A DNA stretch of 64,000 nucleotides from Cupriavidus taiwanensis (lineage in GTDB: Bacteria > Pseudomonadota > Gammaproteobacteria > Burkholderiales > Burkholderiaceae): the NCBI RefSeq assembly GCF_900250075.1, contig NZ_LT977070.1:2054734-2118733 (forward strand), given 5' to 3'. The notes beneath the pieces were generated by a model. It was not told the origin of the DNA and ran no database searches. It saw only the letters and a list, made by a program, of their open reading frames with translations. A program made the translations under genes and the position numbers. This document shows positions 36,322 through 46,648 of this stretch, in pieces (the stretch's first letter is position 1; every line of letters starts with the position of its first letter).

Positions 36322-37538
36322 CAGACGGTCCCCCGGCTGCGCATCAGGTCGACCACGACATCGGCCGCCAGCTGCGCGGTATTGCACTTGAGCGTCTCGT
36401 GCATGCGCGTGAAATGCTCGTACAGGAAGGCGGTATTGCCCTCGTCGTTGAGCTGCAGCAGGGTCTCGCGCGCCAGCGCCTCGGGCGTGGCGTCGTCCTG
36501 CAGCAGCTCGGGCACGACAAAGCGCCCTGAAAGGATATTAGGCAATCCCACGTAGGGCAGATAACCCTGGCGCTTCATGATCTGCGCGGTCAGCCAGGGC
36601 ACCTTGTACGAGATCACCATCGGCTTCTTGTACAGCGCCGCCTCGAGCGTGGCGGTGCCGCTCGCCAGCAGCACCACGTCGGCGGCTTCCATGGCCTGGT
36701 GCGACTTGCCGTCGACAATGGTGAGGCACAGTTCCGGATGCTGTTGGTGCAGGTCTTCGACGATGGCGCGCAGCGGCGCGCTCGCCGCCGGCAGCACGAA
36801 CGCCAGCTTCGGGTCCATGCGCTGCATGCGAGCCATCGCGGCGAAAAAGGTGGCGCCGAGATTGCGCACCTCGGACTGGCGGCTGCCCGGCAGCACCGCC
36901 ACCACGCGGTGCCCGGGCGGCAGCTTGAGCGCCGCGCGCGCGCCGGCGACGTCGGGCACCATCGGGATCACGTCGGCGAGCGGATGACCCACGTAGGTGG
37001 CCGGAATGCCGGCCCTGGCGTAGATCTCGGGCTCGAACGGGAACAGGCACAGGATGTGGTCGACCGCGCGCGCGATGGTGCGGATGCGCCCGCCGCGCCA
37101 GGCCCAGATCGACGGGCTGACGAAATGCACCACCGGGATGCCGGCGCGGCGCAGCGGCACTTCCAGGCCGAAATTGAAGTCCGGCGCATCGACCCCGATA
37201 AAGCACAGCGGCGGCTCCGCCAGCAGCCATTCGCGCACCGCGCGCCGCGTGGCAAGGATCTCGCGCAGCGAGCCCAGCACCTCGACATAGCCGTTGACCG
37301 ACAGCGTTTCCATCGGCCAGCGCGAGACGAAGCCCTGCGCCATCATGCGCTTGCCGCCGATGCCGGCGTAATCGACCGCCTCGCCGGTCTCGGCCAGGCG
37401 GGCCTGCAGCCCGCCCATCATCAGCGAAGCCAGCAGGTCGCCCGAGGCCTCGCCGGCCACCATGGCGATGGTGCCGCGCTTGCCCGCGGCGCTGCCGTTG
37501 CCCGCGGGCAGGTCCTTCCGAATCGCGGCGTCAGCCAT
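36321..37538 (-). CDS. lpxB: Lipid-A-disaccharide synthase
   Basis: A 405-residue family 19 glycosyltransferase that joins UDP-2,3-diacylglucosamine and lipid X at the inner membrane in lipid A synthesis. Motifs include [19 protein letters not shown] (about 26-44), [35 protein letters not shown] [17 protein letters not shown]-type [10 protein letters not shown] and [13 protein letters not shown] near 265-280. It has about 20 extra N-terminal residues compared with E. coli LpxB (382). It follows lpxA by 12 bp and precedes rnhB with a 1-base overlap. Confidence 0.97.
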   Translation of the reverse strand: MADAAIRKDLPAGNGSAAGKRGTIAMVAGEASGDLLASLMMGGLQARLAETGEAVDYAGIGGKRMMAQGFVSRWPMETLSVNGYVEVLGSLREILATRRAVREWLLAEPPLCFIGVDAPDFNFGLEVPLRRAGIPVVHFVSPSIWAWRGGRIRTIARAVDHILCLFPFEPEIYARAGIPATYVGHPLADVIPMVPDVAGARAALKLPPGHRVVAVLPGSRQSEVRNLGATFFAAMARMQRMDPKLAFVLPAASAPLRAIVEDLHQQHPELCLTIVDGKSHQAMEAADVVLLASGTATLEAALYKKPMVISYKVPWLTAQIMKRQGYLPYVGLPNILSGRFVVPELLQDDATPEALARETLLQLNDEGNTAFLYEHFTRMHETLKCNTAQLAADVVVDLMRSRGTV

Positions 37539-37550
37539 GTGGGACCGGTC

Positions 37551-38354
37551 TCAGCGCACGATGCCGCGCTGGGTGGCGGCAAGGAAGTCGACAAAGGCCT
37601 GCAGCGGCGCCGCGGTGCCGGCATCCACCTGGGCCAGCAATGCGGAAATCTCGTTGCGCGCCTCGTCGAAGCTGAGGTCGGACTTGTAAAGCAGCTTGTA
37701 GGCCTGGCGCAGCGCGGCGATCTGGCCGGCATCGAAGCCGCGGCGGCGCAGCCCTTCGACATTGATGCCGTGCGGCGTGGCCTTGTTGCCGCTCTTGTCG
37801 CTGGCCGCGATCACGAACGGGGGCACGTCCTGCACCAGCGCCGAGGCGCCGCCCAGCATCGCATGGGCGCCGATGCGCACGAACTGGTGCACGCCGCTCA
37901 TGCCGCCCAGGATGGCCCAGTCGCCCACCTCGACGTGGCCGGCGATCTGCGCGTTGCTGGAGAACACGGTGTGGTTGCCGACCATGCAGTCATGGGCGAT
38001 ATGGACGTAGGCCATGATCCAGTTGTCGTTGCCGATGCTGGTCAGGCCGCGGTCCTGCACCGTGCCGGTGTGGATCGTGGTGAATTCGCGGATGGTGTTG
38101 CGGTCGCCGATCTCGAGCCGGGTCGGCTCGTTGCGGTACTTCATGTCCTGCGGCACGCCGCCGACCGAGGCATAGGGGCCGATGGTGTTGCCCGCGCCGA
38201 TCGTGGTATGGCCCTCGACCGTCGTATGCGAGCCGATCCGGGTGCCGCTGCCGATCCGCACGTTGGGGCCGACGATCGAGAACGGGCCGACGCTGACGTC
38301 GGCGGCCAGTTCTGCCTTCGGGTCGACCAGTGCGGTGGGGTGGATTTGCGTCAT
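37551..38354 (-). CDS. lpxA: UDP-N-acetylglucosamine acyltransferase
   Basis: A 267-residue trimeric left-handed beta-helix enzyme that 3-O-acylates UDP-GlcNAc, the first step of lipid A synthesis. Hexapeptide repeats run from [16 protein letters not shown] to about residue 190. The catalytic His motif lies in the [18 protein letters not shown] region (about 110-128), followed by [17 protein letters not shown] and [31 protein letters not shown] 38354 starts [10 protein letters not shown], the family N-terminus. Gene order fabZ-lpxA-lpxB is conserved. Confidence 0.97.
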   Translation of the reverse strand: MTQIHPTALVDPKAELAADVSVGPFSIVGPNVRIGSGTRIGSHTTVEGHTTIGAGNTIGPYASVGGVPQDMKYRNEPTRLEIGDRNTIREFTTIHTGTVQDRGLTSIGNDNWIMAYVHIAHDCMVGNHTVFSSNAQIAGHVEVGDWAILGGMSGVHQFVRIGAHAMLGGASALVQDVPPFVIAASDKSGNKATPHGINVEGLRRRGFDAGQIAALRQAYKLLYKSDLSFDEARNEISALLAQVDAGTAAPLQAFVDFLAATQRGIVR

Positions 38355-38499
38355 GCGTACTGTCCTGTGATGGGTCTGGTGGAGGATGGGCCAATGCGCC
38401 GGGCAAAGGTTCCCGTCCGGGCCGTGCACCCCCGCGGCGCGGAGGACGCGAGGGGGTGCGGCAGTCAGCCCGCGGCAGTGCCGAAGGCCGCGGGCGGCC

Positions 38500-38949
38500 T
38501 CACTCGGCCTGCTTCACGGTGCACATCAGCTCCGCCTCGCAGGCCACCTTGTCGTCGACCGTGGCGAACGCCTTGAACTTCCAGATGCCGCGGATATAGC
38601 GCTCGACCGTCACGTTCATGTGCAGCTGGTCGCCGGGGTACACCACCTGCTTGAAGCGGGCGCCGTCGATGCCGACGAAGTAGTACAGCGCGCCTTCCTT
38701 GCGCTCCATGTCGGCGCCGAAGGTCAGCAGGCCGGCCGACTGCGCCAGCGCTTCCAGGATCATCACGCCCGGCATCACCGGCTGCTCGGGGAAATGGCCC
38801 TGGAAGTACGGCTCGTTGATGGTGACGTTCTTCAGGGTCTTGATCCGCTTCTGCGCCTCGAACTCCAGCACGCGGTCGACCAGCAGGAACGGGTACCGGT
38901 GCGGCAGCAGCTTGAGGATCTTGCGGATATCGATTTCGGCCGCGCTCAT
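38500..38949 (-). CDS. fabZ: 3-hydroxyacyl-ACP dehydratase FabZ
   Basis: A 149-residue hot-dog-fold enzyme that dehydrates 3-hydroxyacyl-ACP in fatty acid elongation. Catalytic His and Glu lie in [27 protein letters not shown] (about 48-74). The N-terminal [18 protein letters not shown] is characteristic. It competes with LpxA for the hydroxyacyl-ACP pool, which explains the linkage with lipid A genes. It is 12 bp downstream of lpxD, and 145 bp separate it from lpxA. Confidence 0.97.
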   Translation of the reverse strand: MSAAEIDIRKILKLLPHRYPFLLVDRVLEFEAQKRIKTLKNVTINEPYFQGHFPEQPVMPGVMILEALAQSAGLLTFGADMERKEGALYYFVGIDGARFKQVVYPGDQLHMNVTVERYIRGIWKFKAFATVDDKVACEAELMCTVKQAE

Positions 38950-38961
38950 GATGATTTCTCT

Positions 38962-40053
38962 TCAGTCTTGTGAGGATTGGGACCCGGCGGCCTGGCCGCG
39001 CAGGCGGCGCTCCAGCGCCACCACCCGTTCGCGCAGCTTGCTCAGGCCGCGCACGATGGCTGCATTGCGCTCCCACTCGCCGTGCGGCAGGAACGGGAAC
39101 ACGCTGGTGAAATGGCCGCCGGGCTTGGTAATGGATTTGGTGATCGAGGTGCCGCCCGACACCGTGGTGCGGTCGGCAATGGTCAGGTGGCCGGCAAAGT
39201 TGGCGGCGCCGCCGATCACGCAGAAGCGCCCGATGCGGGTGCTGCCCGACACCGCGGCGCAGCCGGCGATGACCGTATGCGCGCCGACCCGCACGTTGTG
39301 CGCGATCTGGACCTGGTTGTCGATCTTGCAGCCGTCCTCGATCACGGTGTCGGCCATGGCGCCGCGGTCGATCGCGGTATTGGCGCCGACCTCGACGTCC
39401 TGGCCCAGCACCGCGCGTCCGGTCTGCGGGATCTTCACGTATTCGACGCCGGTCGCGCTGATGTCCGGCGCGAAGCCGAAGCCGTCCGCGCCGATCACCA
39501 CACCGCTGTGCAGGATGGCGCGGGCGCCGACCACGCAGTGGTGGTAGACCGAGACATTGGCGTAGAGCAGTGAATCGTCGCCGATCTGCGCATGCGCGCC
39601 GACATAGCCGTTGGCCAGGATGCGCACGCGCTCGCCCAGGCGCGCGCCGGCTTCGATGACCACGTTGGGGCCGATGTAGCACGAGGCCGGCACCACCGCG
39701 TCGGGCGCCACGGTGGCGCGCGCGTCGATGCCGGTGCGCGCATCGGTATTGGCGGCACGGTCGAAACGCTGCGCCACGCGGGCAAAGCATACGTAGGGAT
39801 TGCGTGCCACCAGCCAGTTGCGGCCGTCGGCCCTGCCTTCGGCGCGCACGCGCTCGAGGTCGGCGGCCGAGACGATCACGGCGCCGGCCCTGGCATCCAG
39901 CGCCTGCTGCAGGTAGAGCGGATTGGACAGGAACGAGAGCTCGCCCGGTCCGGCCTGGTCCAGGGGGGCCAGGCCGGTGATCGCCAGGTCGGGGTCACCC
40001 ACAACCTGCGCGCCGTTCTCGGTGGCGAGCTGACCCAGTGTGGGTGTCTGCAT
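38962..40053 (-). CDS. lpxD: UDP-3-O-(3-hydroxyacyl)glucosamine N-acyltransferase
   Basis: A 363-residue lipid A enzyme that N-acylates UDP-3-O-acyl-glucosamine. The N-terminal uridine-binding domain (about 1-100) is followed by many hexapeptide repeats (from about 110 to 320) and a C-terminal helix (RGLSKLRERVVALERRLRG). The catalytic His segment lies within QIAHNVRVGAHTVIAGCAAVSGS. It follows the skp gene by 53 bp and precedes fabZ by 12 bp, all leftward. Confidence 0.97.
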   Translation of the reverse strand: MQTPTLGQLATENGAQVVGDPDLAITGLAPLDQAGPGELSFLSNPLYLQQALDARAGAVIVSAADLERVRAEGRADGRNWLVARNPYVCFARVAQRFDRAANTDARTGIDARATVAPDAVVPASCYIGPNVVIEAGARLGERVRILANGYVGAHAQIGDDSLLYANVSVYHHCVVGARAILHSGVVIGADGFGFAPDISATGVEYVKIPQTGRAVLGQDVEVGANTAIDRGAMADTVIEDGCKIDNQVQIAHNVRVGAHTVIAGCAAVSGSTRIGRFCVIGGAANFAGHLTIADRTTVSGGTSITKSITKPGGHFTSVFPFLPHGEWERNAAIVRGLSKLRERVVALERRLRGQAAGSQSSQD

Positions 40054-40106
40054 GGCGGTACTTCCTGATGAAAGAACGAAGGAACGAACGACGAAGCGGC
40101 GCAGGC

Positions 40107-40634
40107 TTACTTGCCGCCGGCGTTCAGCACCTTCATCACGTCGTCGGTGATATCGATGCGCGGATTCACGTACACGGCTTCCTGCACGATCAGGTCGTAC
40201 TTGCGCTGTTCGGCAAGCTGACGGATCACGCGGTTGGCGCGTTCCAGCACCTGGGCCAGCTCCTCGTTGCGGCGCTGGTTCAGGTCCTCGCGGAACTCGC
40301 GCTGCTTGCGCTGGAACTCGCGGTCCAGGTCAGCCACTTCGCGCTGGCGGCGCTGGCGGTCGGAATCGGCCAGCACGGCCGTGTCCTTGTCCAGCTTGTC
40401 GGCCATGCCCTTGATCTTCTGGGCCATGTCCTGCAGCTCGCGGTCGCGCTTGGAGAACTCCTGCTCCAGCTTGACCTGCGCCGCCTTGGCCGGCTGCGAA
40501 TCGCGCAGGATGCGCTCGGAATTGACCGCGGCGATGCGCGCTTCCTGGGCCGAGGCCGGCAGCGCGGCACACAGCGCCGCGCCGGCGAGCGCGGCGGCGC
40601 CCAGGGACTTGACCAGTTTGGATGTTGTAGTCAT
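40107..40634 (-). CDS. skp: OmpH/Skp family periplasmic chaperone
   Basis: A 175-residue protein with a signal peptide (cleavage after ASA near residue 29). A long charged helical region follows (about 55-140, rich in Lys, Arg, Glu and Gln) that forms the coiled-coil tentacles of the Skp trimer. The first mature strand IAAVNSERILRDSQPAKAAQ and the final YVNPRIDITDDVMKVLN fit the family. Skp keeps outer-membrane proteins soluble in the periplasm and delivers them to BamA, whose gene ends 22 bp upstream. Confidence 0.95.
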   Translation of the reverse strand: MTTTSKLVKSLGAAALAGAALCAALPASAQEARIAAVNSERILRDSQPAKAAQVKLEQEFSKRDRELQDMAQKIKGMADKLDKDTAVLADSDRQRRQREVADLDREFQRKQREFREDLNQRRNEELAQVLERANRVIRQLAEQRKYDLIVQEAVYVNPRIDITDDVMKVLNAGGK

Positions 40635-40656
40635 GAAAACAGATCCTTTTTCAGAA

Positions 40657-42990
40657 TCAGAATGCCGTGCCGATCTGGAACTGGAAGCGCTGGACCTTGT
40701 CGTTGGTGTCGCGCCTGAGCGGGAAGCCCATGCTGAGCTTCAGCGGCCCGATCGGCGACAGCCACGACATGCCGAAGCCGGTCGAGTACTTCAGCTCGCT
40801 GAAGCTCAGAGGCTCGCCTTCCTGATAGACGTTACCGAAGTCGAAGAAGGTGAACAGGCGCAGCGTGCGGTCCACGCCCGAGCCCGGCAGCGGGAAGATG
40901 AACTCGATGTTGCCGATCATCTTGGAGGCGCCGCCCACCGGGTTGCCGTTCTGGTCCTTCGGGCCCAGCGTGCTGGTCTGGTAGCCGCGCACCGAGCCGA
41001 TACCGCCGGCGTAGAAGTACTTGAACACCGGGAACGGCGTGTTGCCGTAGCCGTGGCCGTAGGCGACCTCGCCGTTCAGTGCCAGCGTGAAGGCCTTCGA
41101 GATCGGGTAGAAGTACTGCTGCTGCACGCTGGCGCGGTAGTACTGCGTATCGCCGCCCGGCAGGCCGACTTCGAGGTTGGCCTGCGTGTACGGGCCCTTG
41201 GTCGGGACCAGTGCGCTGTCGCGGCGGTCACGCGCCCAGCCGATCGTGAACGGGAAGTTGTTGATGCCGTCGCCGGAGCTCTTGCCGATCTGGTTCAGCC
41301 AGTTCGTGTACTGGGTCGGCGTGTTGACCGAGGTGTACACCTGGGTGCGTTCGTAGCCGATGCCGAAGAACACGGTATCGACTTCCGAGAACGGCACGCC
41401 GAACTTGAAGCCGCCGCCGGCCGAGACGATCTTGTAGTCCTGGTCGCCGGTGTAGTACAGCGGGCGCGAGGTACGGTAGTAGATATCGGTCGAGCGGCTG
41501 ATGCCGTCCACCGTGAAGTACGGGTCGTACTGCGTCAGCGCAATGGTGCGGAACGACTTGGCGGTGTTCACGTCCAGGCCCAGGCTGGTACCCGAGCCGA
41601 ACACGTTGTCCTGGCGCAGGCCGGCCTGCAGCACCAGCTTGTCGGTCGACGAGAAGCCCACGCCGAGGCTGATCTGGCCGGTCGGCTTTTCGGTCACGTT
41701 GACGTTCACATCGACCTGGTCGGGCGCGCCGGGCACGTCCTCGGTGGTGATGTTGGTGTCGGTGAAGTAGCCGGTACGGTTGATACGCGCCTGCGACTGC
41801 TGCAGCTTTTCGCTGTCGAACCAAGAGCTTTCCATCTGGCGCATCTCGCGCCGCACCACTTCGTCACGGGTCTTGCTGTTGCCGACCACGTTGACGCGGC
41901 GCACGTAGACGCGGCGGCCTGGATCAACCATCAGCGTCAGCGCGACTTCGCGCTTTTCCTTGTCGATCTGCGGCTGCGGGTTGATGGTGGTGAACGCGTA
42001 GCCATAGGTCCCGAGCAGGTCGGTAATGGCCTTGGTGCTCTGCGTCAGCTTCTCGGACGAGAAAATATCGCCCTTCTTCAGCTGCAGCAGTTTTTCCATT
42101 TCCTCCTGCTTGCCCAGCAGCTCGCCGGCCAGGCGCACGTCGGAAACCTTGTACTGCTCGCCTTCCTTGATGTTCAGCGTCAGGAAGATGTCTTTCTTGT
42201 CGGGCGTGATCGAGACCTGGGTCGATTCGATGGCGAATTCCAGGTAGCCGCGGTTCAGGTAGTACGAGCGCAGCGCTTCCAGGTCGGCGGTCAGCTTCTG
42301 CTTCGAGTACAGGTCGTTCTTGGTGTACCACGACAGCCAGTTCGGCGTGGACAGCTGCATCTCGTCGCGCAGCGTGCTTTCCTTGAAGGCCTTGTTGCCG
42401 ACGATATTGATCTGGCGGATCTTGGCCACCGGGCCCTCGTCGACGTTGAACACCACCGAGACGCGGTTGCGGTCCACCGGCGTGATGGTGGTCTGCACGT
42501 CGGCGGCATAGTAGCCGCGCGCGACGTACTGGCGCTTGAGTTCCTGCTCGGCCTTGTCGATCAGGGCCTTGTCGTAGTAGCGGGCCTCGGCCACGCCGAC
42601 CGCGCGCAGCGAGCGGCGCAGCGTGTCCTTGTCGAATTCCTTGATGCCGACGAACTCGAGCTGCGAGATGGCCGGACGCTCTTCGACCTGCACCACCAGC
42701 ACGCCTTCCTCGGCGCGGATCTGCACGTCCTTGAAGAAGCCGGTATTGTAGAGGGCACGGATGGCATCGGCACCCTTGTCATCGGTGAAGGTTTCACCGA
42801 CGCGCACCGGCAGGTAGCCAAACACGGTACCCGGTTCGACGCGTTGCAGTCCCTCAACGCGGATGTCCCTGACGACGAACGGATCGGCAGCCCAGCCCGC
42901 CGGGCTCCAGGCTGCAATAACGGCACTCGCCAGCAAACCCAGCGAAATGCGCTTATGTCTGATCAATGTTGATCCCCTCTTTGATTCCAT
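40657..42990 (-). CDS. bamA: Outer membrane protein assembly factor BamA
   Basis: A 777-residue outer-membrane insertase. A signal peptide ends near residue 34 (GWAA). Five POTRA domains span about residues 37-425; the first reads VVRDIRVEGLQRVEPGTVFGYLPVRVG. A 16-strand barrel follows from about 440 to the terminal Phe777, which provides the C-terminal OMP signal (QIGTAF). The conserved VRGY motif at about 667-670 in strand loop L6 is present. The ATG at 42990 includes a basic start; an internal ATG would also be possible. It lies between rseP (99 bp upstream) and skp (22 bp downstream). Confidence 0.97.
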   Translation of the reverse strand: MESKRGSTLIRHKRISLGLLASAVIAAWSPAGWAADPFVVRDIRVEGLQRVEPGTVFGYLPVRVGETFTDDKGADAIRALYNTGFFKDVQIRAEEGVLVVQVEERPAISQLEFVGIKEFDKDTLRRSLRAVGVAEARYYDKALIDKAEQELKRQYVARGYYAADVQTTITPVDRNRVSVVFNVDEGPVAKIRQINIVGNKAFKESTLRDEMQLSTPNWLSWYTKNDLYSKQKLTADLEALRSYYLNRGYLEFAIESTQVSITPDKKDIFLTLNIKEGEQYKVSDVRLAGELLGKQEEMEKLLQLKKGDIFSSEKLTQSTKAITDLLGTYGYAFTTINPQPQIDKEKREVALTLMVDPGRRVYVRRVNVVGNSKTRDEVVRREMRQMESSWFDSEKLQQSQARINRTGYFTDTNITTEDVPGAPDQVDVNVNVTEKPTGQISLGVGFSSTDKLVLQAGLRQDNVFGSGTSLGLDVNTAKSFRTIALTQYDPYFTVDGISRSTDIYYRTSRPLYYTGDQDYKIVSAGGGFKFGVPFSEVDTVFFGIGYERTQVYTSVNTPTQYTNWLNQIGKSSGDGINNFPFTIGWARDRRDSALVPTKGPYTQANLEVGLPGGDTQYYRASVQQQYFYPISKAFTLALNGEVAYGHGYGNTPFPVFKYFYAGGIGSVRGYQTSTLGPKDQNGNPVGGASKMIGNIEFIFPLPGSGVDRTLRLFTFFDFGNVYQEGEPLSFSELKYSTGFGMSWLSPIGPLKLSMGFPLRRDTNDKVQRFQFQIGTAF

Positions 42991-43089
42991 CCAGGATTGC
43001 GCTCCGATGCCTCATTGGACTGCGCCTGGCAAATGGCGTCCCCGGCGACGGTGTCCGACGACACCACCACCCCTTGCCGACACACGTTT

Positions 43090-44493
43090 CTAGCCGTTCG
43101 CCAGAAACATTCGGCTGACGTCATTGAACAAAGCGAGCGAAGTCAGGAGCAAGATGCAAGCGATGCCAACCTTCTGCAGCATTGCCTGCCAGTGGTCTGG
43201 GACGGGCCGGCCAGTCAAAAATTCCACGCAATAATACAGCAAATGCCCCCCATCCAGAACCGGAATGGGTAACAAATTGAGTACGCCAAGACTAACGCTG
43301 ACCAGCGCCAGGAAGCTGACAAAGGCCTGTATGCCGAGGTTTGCGGCACGTCCGGCGTAGTCCGCCACGGTCAGCGGACCGCTCAGGTTCTGCAGCGAAG
43401 CCTGCCCCACCAGCATCTTGCCCAGCAGCTTGAGCGACAGTGCGCTGGTATCCCAGACCTGCCCCACCGCGCGTGCCAGCGCCTGGTCCGGCCGGTAGCG
43501 CACGGTCTCCATCTGCACCGCCTGGCTCAGCGCCGCGCCCAGCTTGCCCGCCGGCGCCGGCGCGGCGCCGCTGGCATCCGTGGCGCCATCGCGCGCCGCG
43601 GCAGTGTCGAGCGTGACCGGCACGTCCAGGCGCTGGCCGTCGCGCTCGATGCCCAGCGTCACGGCCTGGCCCGGCTGGCTGCGCACCGCCTTGATCAGCG
43701 CGCTGGCCTGCGTCAGCGGGCTGCCCTGCCAGGCCACGATGCGGTCGCCCTTGCGCAGGCCGGCGCGTTCGGCGGCCGAATCGGGCAGCACCTCGGTGAT
43801 CGTCACCGGCCCGCCCTTCAGGTTCAGGCCGAGCGTGGCGAGCGGATCCTGCTCGGGATTGCCGCCGGTATTGGGCAGGCGCGGCAGCGTGACATCGCGT
43901 TCGGCGCCGTCGGCGCCGCGCAGGCGCAGCACCGCGCGCGCATCGCCGAAGCCTTCGGCAAACACCGCCATGCGCAGGTCGTTCCAGGAGCGGACCGGCT
44001 CGGTGTGGCCGTTGGCGGTCAGCGACAGCACCCGGTCGCCCTCGCGCACGCCGGCCTGCGCCGCCATGGTGCCGGCCGCGGGCGCCGCCACCACCGGCAC
44101 GGGCTCGCGCATGCCGCCGGCGAACAGCGCGAAATACAGCACGATCGCCAGCGCGAAGTTGGCCAGCGGGCCGGCCGCGACGATGGCGAAGCGCTTGCCC
44201 ACCGGCTGGCGGTTGAAGGCACGCGGCAGGTCGGCGGGGTCGATGGGAGTGTCGCGCGCGGGATCGAGCTCGCGCTCGTCGAGCATCTTGACGTAGCCGC
44301 CCAGCGGGATCATCGCCACCGTCCACTCGGTGCGGTCGCGGCTCTTCGAGATCCAGCGCAGCAGTGGCCGCCCGAAGCCGATGGAAAAACGCAGCACCTT
44401 TACGCCGCAGGCGCGCGCGGCCAGGTAGTGGCCCATTTCGTGCACGTAGATCAGCACGCACAGGGCAACGATGAAAGCGAGTACGGTTTGCAT
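43090..44493 (-). CDS. rseP: RIP metalloprotease RseP (site-2 protease)
   Basis: A 467-residue inner-membrane zinc protease that cleaves anti-sigma factors and remnant signal peptides inside the membrane. Zinc motif HEMGH is at residues 18-22, PDZ domains occupy about 110-300, and the C-terminal NLLPIPVLDGGHLLYY provides the third ligand. The SLGVLNLLPIPVLDGGH region is clearly a membrane helix. Length is close to E. coli RseP (450). It sits between dxr (104-bp gap) and bamA, linking envelope stress signalling to OMP assembly. Confidence 0.96.
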   Translation of the reverse strand: MQTVLAFIVALCVLIYVHEMGHYLAARACGVKVLRFSIGFGRPLLRWISKSRDRTEWTVAMIPLGGYVKMLDERELDPARDTPIDPADLPRAFNRQPVGKRFAIVAAGPLANFALAIVLYFALFAGGMREPVPVVAAPAAGTMAAQAGVREGDRVLSLTANGHTEPVRSWNDLRMAVFAEGFGDARAVLRLRGADGAERDVTLPRLPNTGGNPEQDPLATLGLNLKGGPVTITEVLPDSAAERAGLRKGDRIVAWQGSPLTQASALIKAVRSQPGQAVTLGIERDGQRLDVPVTLDTAAARDGATDASGAAPAPAGKLGAALSQAVQMETVRYRPDQALARAVGQVWDTSALSLKLLGKMLVGQASLQNLSGPLTVADYAGRAANLGIQAFVSFLALVSVSLGVLNLLPIPVLDGGHLLYYCVEFLTGRPVPDHWQAMLQKVGIACILLLTSLALFNDVSRMFLANG

Positions 44494-44597
44494 GGTGCGG
44501 GACGTCGGTAAGGTCGCTGTGGCCGGCCCGCGCGGTCCCCGGGGGACCGGCCGGCGCAGCCGCTATTGTCGCAGATGCGGCAGACCGGCCCGCCGGA

Positions 44598-45779
44598 TCA
44601 GCGGGCCGCGGCGCGCGCGGTGACGCCGGCCCGGGCCGCCTCGCGCGCCAGCGCGTCGGCCGAGAGCACGGCCTCGAGCGTATCGGCGGGCCCGTTCGGT
44701 GCTGCCTCAAGCACCTCGCGCACGATGCCGGCGATATCGGTAAAGCGCACCTGGCCCGCGAGGAATGCCTCGACCGCCACTTCATTGGCCGCATTGAGCA
44801 CCGCCGGCGCCACCCCCGCCGCGCGCAGCGCGTCGAAAGCCAGCCCGAGGCACGGGAACCGCGCCAGGTCCGGCTTCTCGAAATGCAGACCGCCGGCAAG
44901 GGTCAGGTCGAGCGGGGTCACGCCCGCGTCGATCCGTTCCGGATAGGCCAGGCCATAGGCGATCGGCGTGCGCATGTCCGGATTGCCCAGCTGCGCCAGC
45001 ACCGAGCCATCGGCGTAGGCCACCATCGAATGCACGATGCTCTGCGGGTGGATCAGCACCTCGATGCGCTCGGCCGGGGCGCCGAACAGCCAGTGTGCCT
45101 CGATCACCTCGAGGCCCTTGTTCATCATGGTGGCGGAGTCGACCGAGATCTTGCGGCCCATGACCCAGTTGGGATGGGCGCAGGCCTGGTCGGGCGAGAT
45201 ATCGTGCAGCGTGGCCGGGTCGCGCGTGCGGAACGGCCCGCCCGACGCGGTCAGCAGCACCTTGGCCACGCCGCGGCCGTAGCGGGGGTCGTCGGCGGGC
45301 AGGCACTGGAAGATGGCGTTGTGCTCGCTGTCGATCGGCAGCAGCGTGGCGCCGTGCTCGCGCACCGCGTCCATGAAGATGCGCCCGGACATGACCAGGG
45401 CTTCCTTGTTGGCCAGCAGCACGCGCTTGCCCGCGCGCGCCGCCGCCAGCGTCGGACGCAGGCCCGCCGCGCCGACGATGGCGGCCATCACCGCATCGGT
45501 CTGGGCATCGGCGGCGATGGATTCGAGCGCGGCTTCGCCGTAGCCGACCTCGGTGGCCACGCCGGCAGCGCGCAGCAGCGTTTCCAGCTCGCGCGCCGCC
45601 TCGGCCGTTCCCACCACGGCGCGTGCCGGGCGGAACTCGATGCACTGGTCGGCCAGCTTGCGCACCTGCCGGTGGGCGCTGAGAGCATGCGCGGCGTAAC
45701 GGCCGGGATGGCGCCGGATTACGTCGAGCGTGCTTTCTCCGATGGAGCCGGTGGCGCCCAGGATGGTGATGCGATGCAT
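44598..45779 (-). CDS. dxr: 1-deoxy-D-xylulose 5-phosphate reductoisomerase
   Basis: A 393-residue NADPH-dependent enzyme making MEP from DXP in isoprenoid synthesis. The NADPH-binding start [18 protein letters not shown] is at 4-21. The central catalytic region has [15 protein letters not shown] (metal-binding Asp and Glu), LTASGGPFR and [28 protein letters not shown]. Dxr length in E. coli is 398. The ATG at 45779 is chosen since the conserved motif begins immediately; a longer frame runs through cdsA. It is 11 bp downstream of cdsA. Confidence 0.97.
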   Translation of the reverse strand: MHRITILGATGSIGESTLDVIRRHPGRYAAHALSAHRQVRKLADQCIEFRPARAVVGTAEAARELETLLRAAGVATEVGYGEAALESIAADAQTDAVMAAIVGAAGLRPTLAAARAGKRVLLANKEALVMSGRIFMDAVREHGATLLPIDSEHNAIFQCLPADDPRYGRGVAKVLLTASGGPFRTRDPATLHDISPDQACAHPNWVMGRKISVDSATMMNKGLEVIEAHWLFGAPAERIEVLIHPQSIVHSMVAYADGSVLAQLGNPDMRTPIAYGLAYPERIDAGVTPLDLTLAGGLHFEKPDLARFPCLGLAFDALRAAGVAPAVLNAANEVAVEAFLAGQVRFTDIAGIVREVLEAAPNGPADTLEAVLSADALAREAARAGVTARAAAR

Positions 45780-45790
45780 AGCAGACGGCT

Positions 45791-46612
45791 TCAGAGAAAA
45801 ATCAGCATCAGGGCCGCCAGCGGGAACACCGGCAGCAAGGCGTCGATGCGGTCCAGCACGCCGCCATGGCCGGGCAGCAGCCGGCTGCTGTCCTTCTTGC
45901 CGACCTGGCGCTTGAGCAGGGATTCGAACAGGTCGCCCACCACGCTGGCCGCGACCAGCAGCGTGGTCAGCACGGCGACATAACCCAAACCGCCGCGATC
46001 GCCCATCGCCGAGAACCAGGTCGGGGCAAAGGCGTGGGTGGCCGCCAGCGCGAGGCCGATCACCAGCGCCAGCACCCAGCCGCCGATGGCGCCCTCCCAC
46101 GACTTGCCCGGGCTGATGCCGGGCGCCAGCTTGCGCCGGCCGATCGCCTTGCCGGTGAAATACGCGCCGATATCGGCGGCCCATACCAGCACCGCGGCGG
46201 TCAGCAGCACGCCGATGCCGGCGCCGCGCAGGATCATGGTGGCATGGACGAACGCGGGCAGCATCACCAGCCCCAGCACCGCGCCCAGCGCGGTGAAGGC
46301 CGGGGTGGCGGTGCGCACGCCGCGCGCCAGCAGCAGCACGGCCACGCCCCAGCACACCACCGCGGCCTCGAGCAGCCAGGTGGTGGCGTGGCGCAGCGGC
46401 AGGTCATGCCAGGTGATGGTGGCGATCAGGCAGGCCAGCGCATAGACATAGGGCCACGGCCCGCGCAGTCCGATCAGGCGACCGAATTCCCAGCCGGCCA
46501 GCAGCACGATCACGCCGAGCAGTCCCGCCAGGCCCGCCGGCGGCGCCAGGAACAGGATTGGAAGGATCAGCAGCAACAGGCACAGGGCGGTAATGACGCG
46601 GGTGAGGAGCAT
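45791..46612 (-). CDS. cdsA: Phosphatidate cytidylyltransferase
   Basis: A 273-residue inner-membrane enzyme forming CDP-diacylglycerol, the branch point for phospholipids. About 7-8 hydrophobic helices are seen. Motifs include [32 protein letters not shown] (about 165-200) and the C-terminal CDS signature region [33 protein letters not shown] with its Asp and Lys residues. It is 36 bp downstream of uppS and 11 bp upstream of dxr. Confidence 0.96.
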   Translation of the reverse strand: MLLTRVITALCLLLLILPILFLAPPAGLAGLLGVIVLLAGWEFGRLIGLRGPWPYVYALACLIATITWHDLPLRHATTWLLEAAVVCWGVAVLLLARGVRTATPAFTALGAVLGLVMLPAFVHATMILRGAGIGVLLTAAVLVWAADIGAYFTGKAIGRRKLAPGISPGKSWEGAIGGWVLALVIGLALAATHAFAPTWFSAMGDRGGLGYVAVLTTLLVAASVVGDLFESLLKRQVGKKDSSRLLPGHGGVLDRIDALLPVFPLAALMLIFL

Positions 46613-46648
46613 GCGCTGCGGTCCCGTGAAGAGTTGGAGTGGCCGGGC

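Noticed and set aside
40234..42972. Plus-strand 912-codon frame opposite skp and bamA
   Set aside because: Shadow frame with biased composition and no family similarity.
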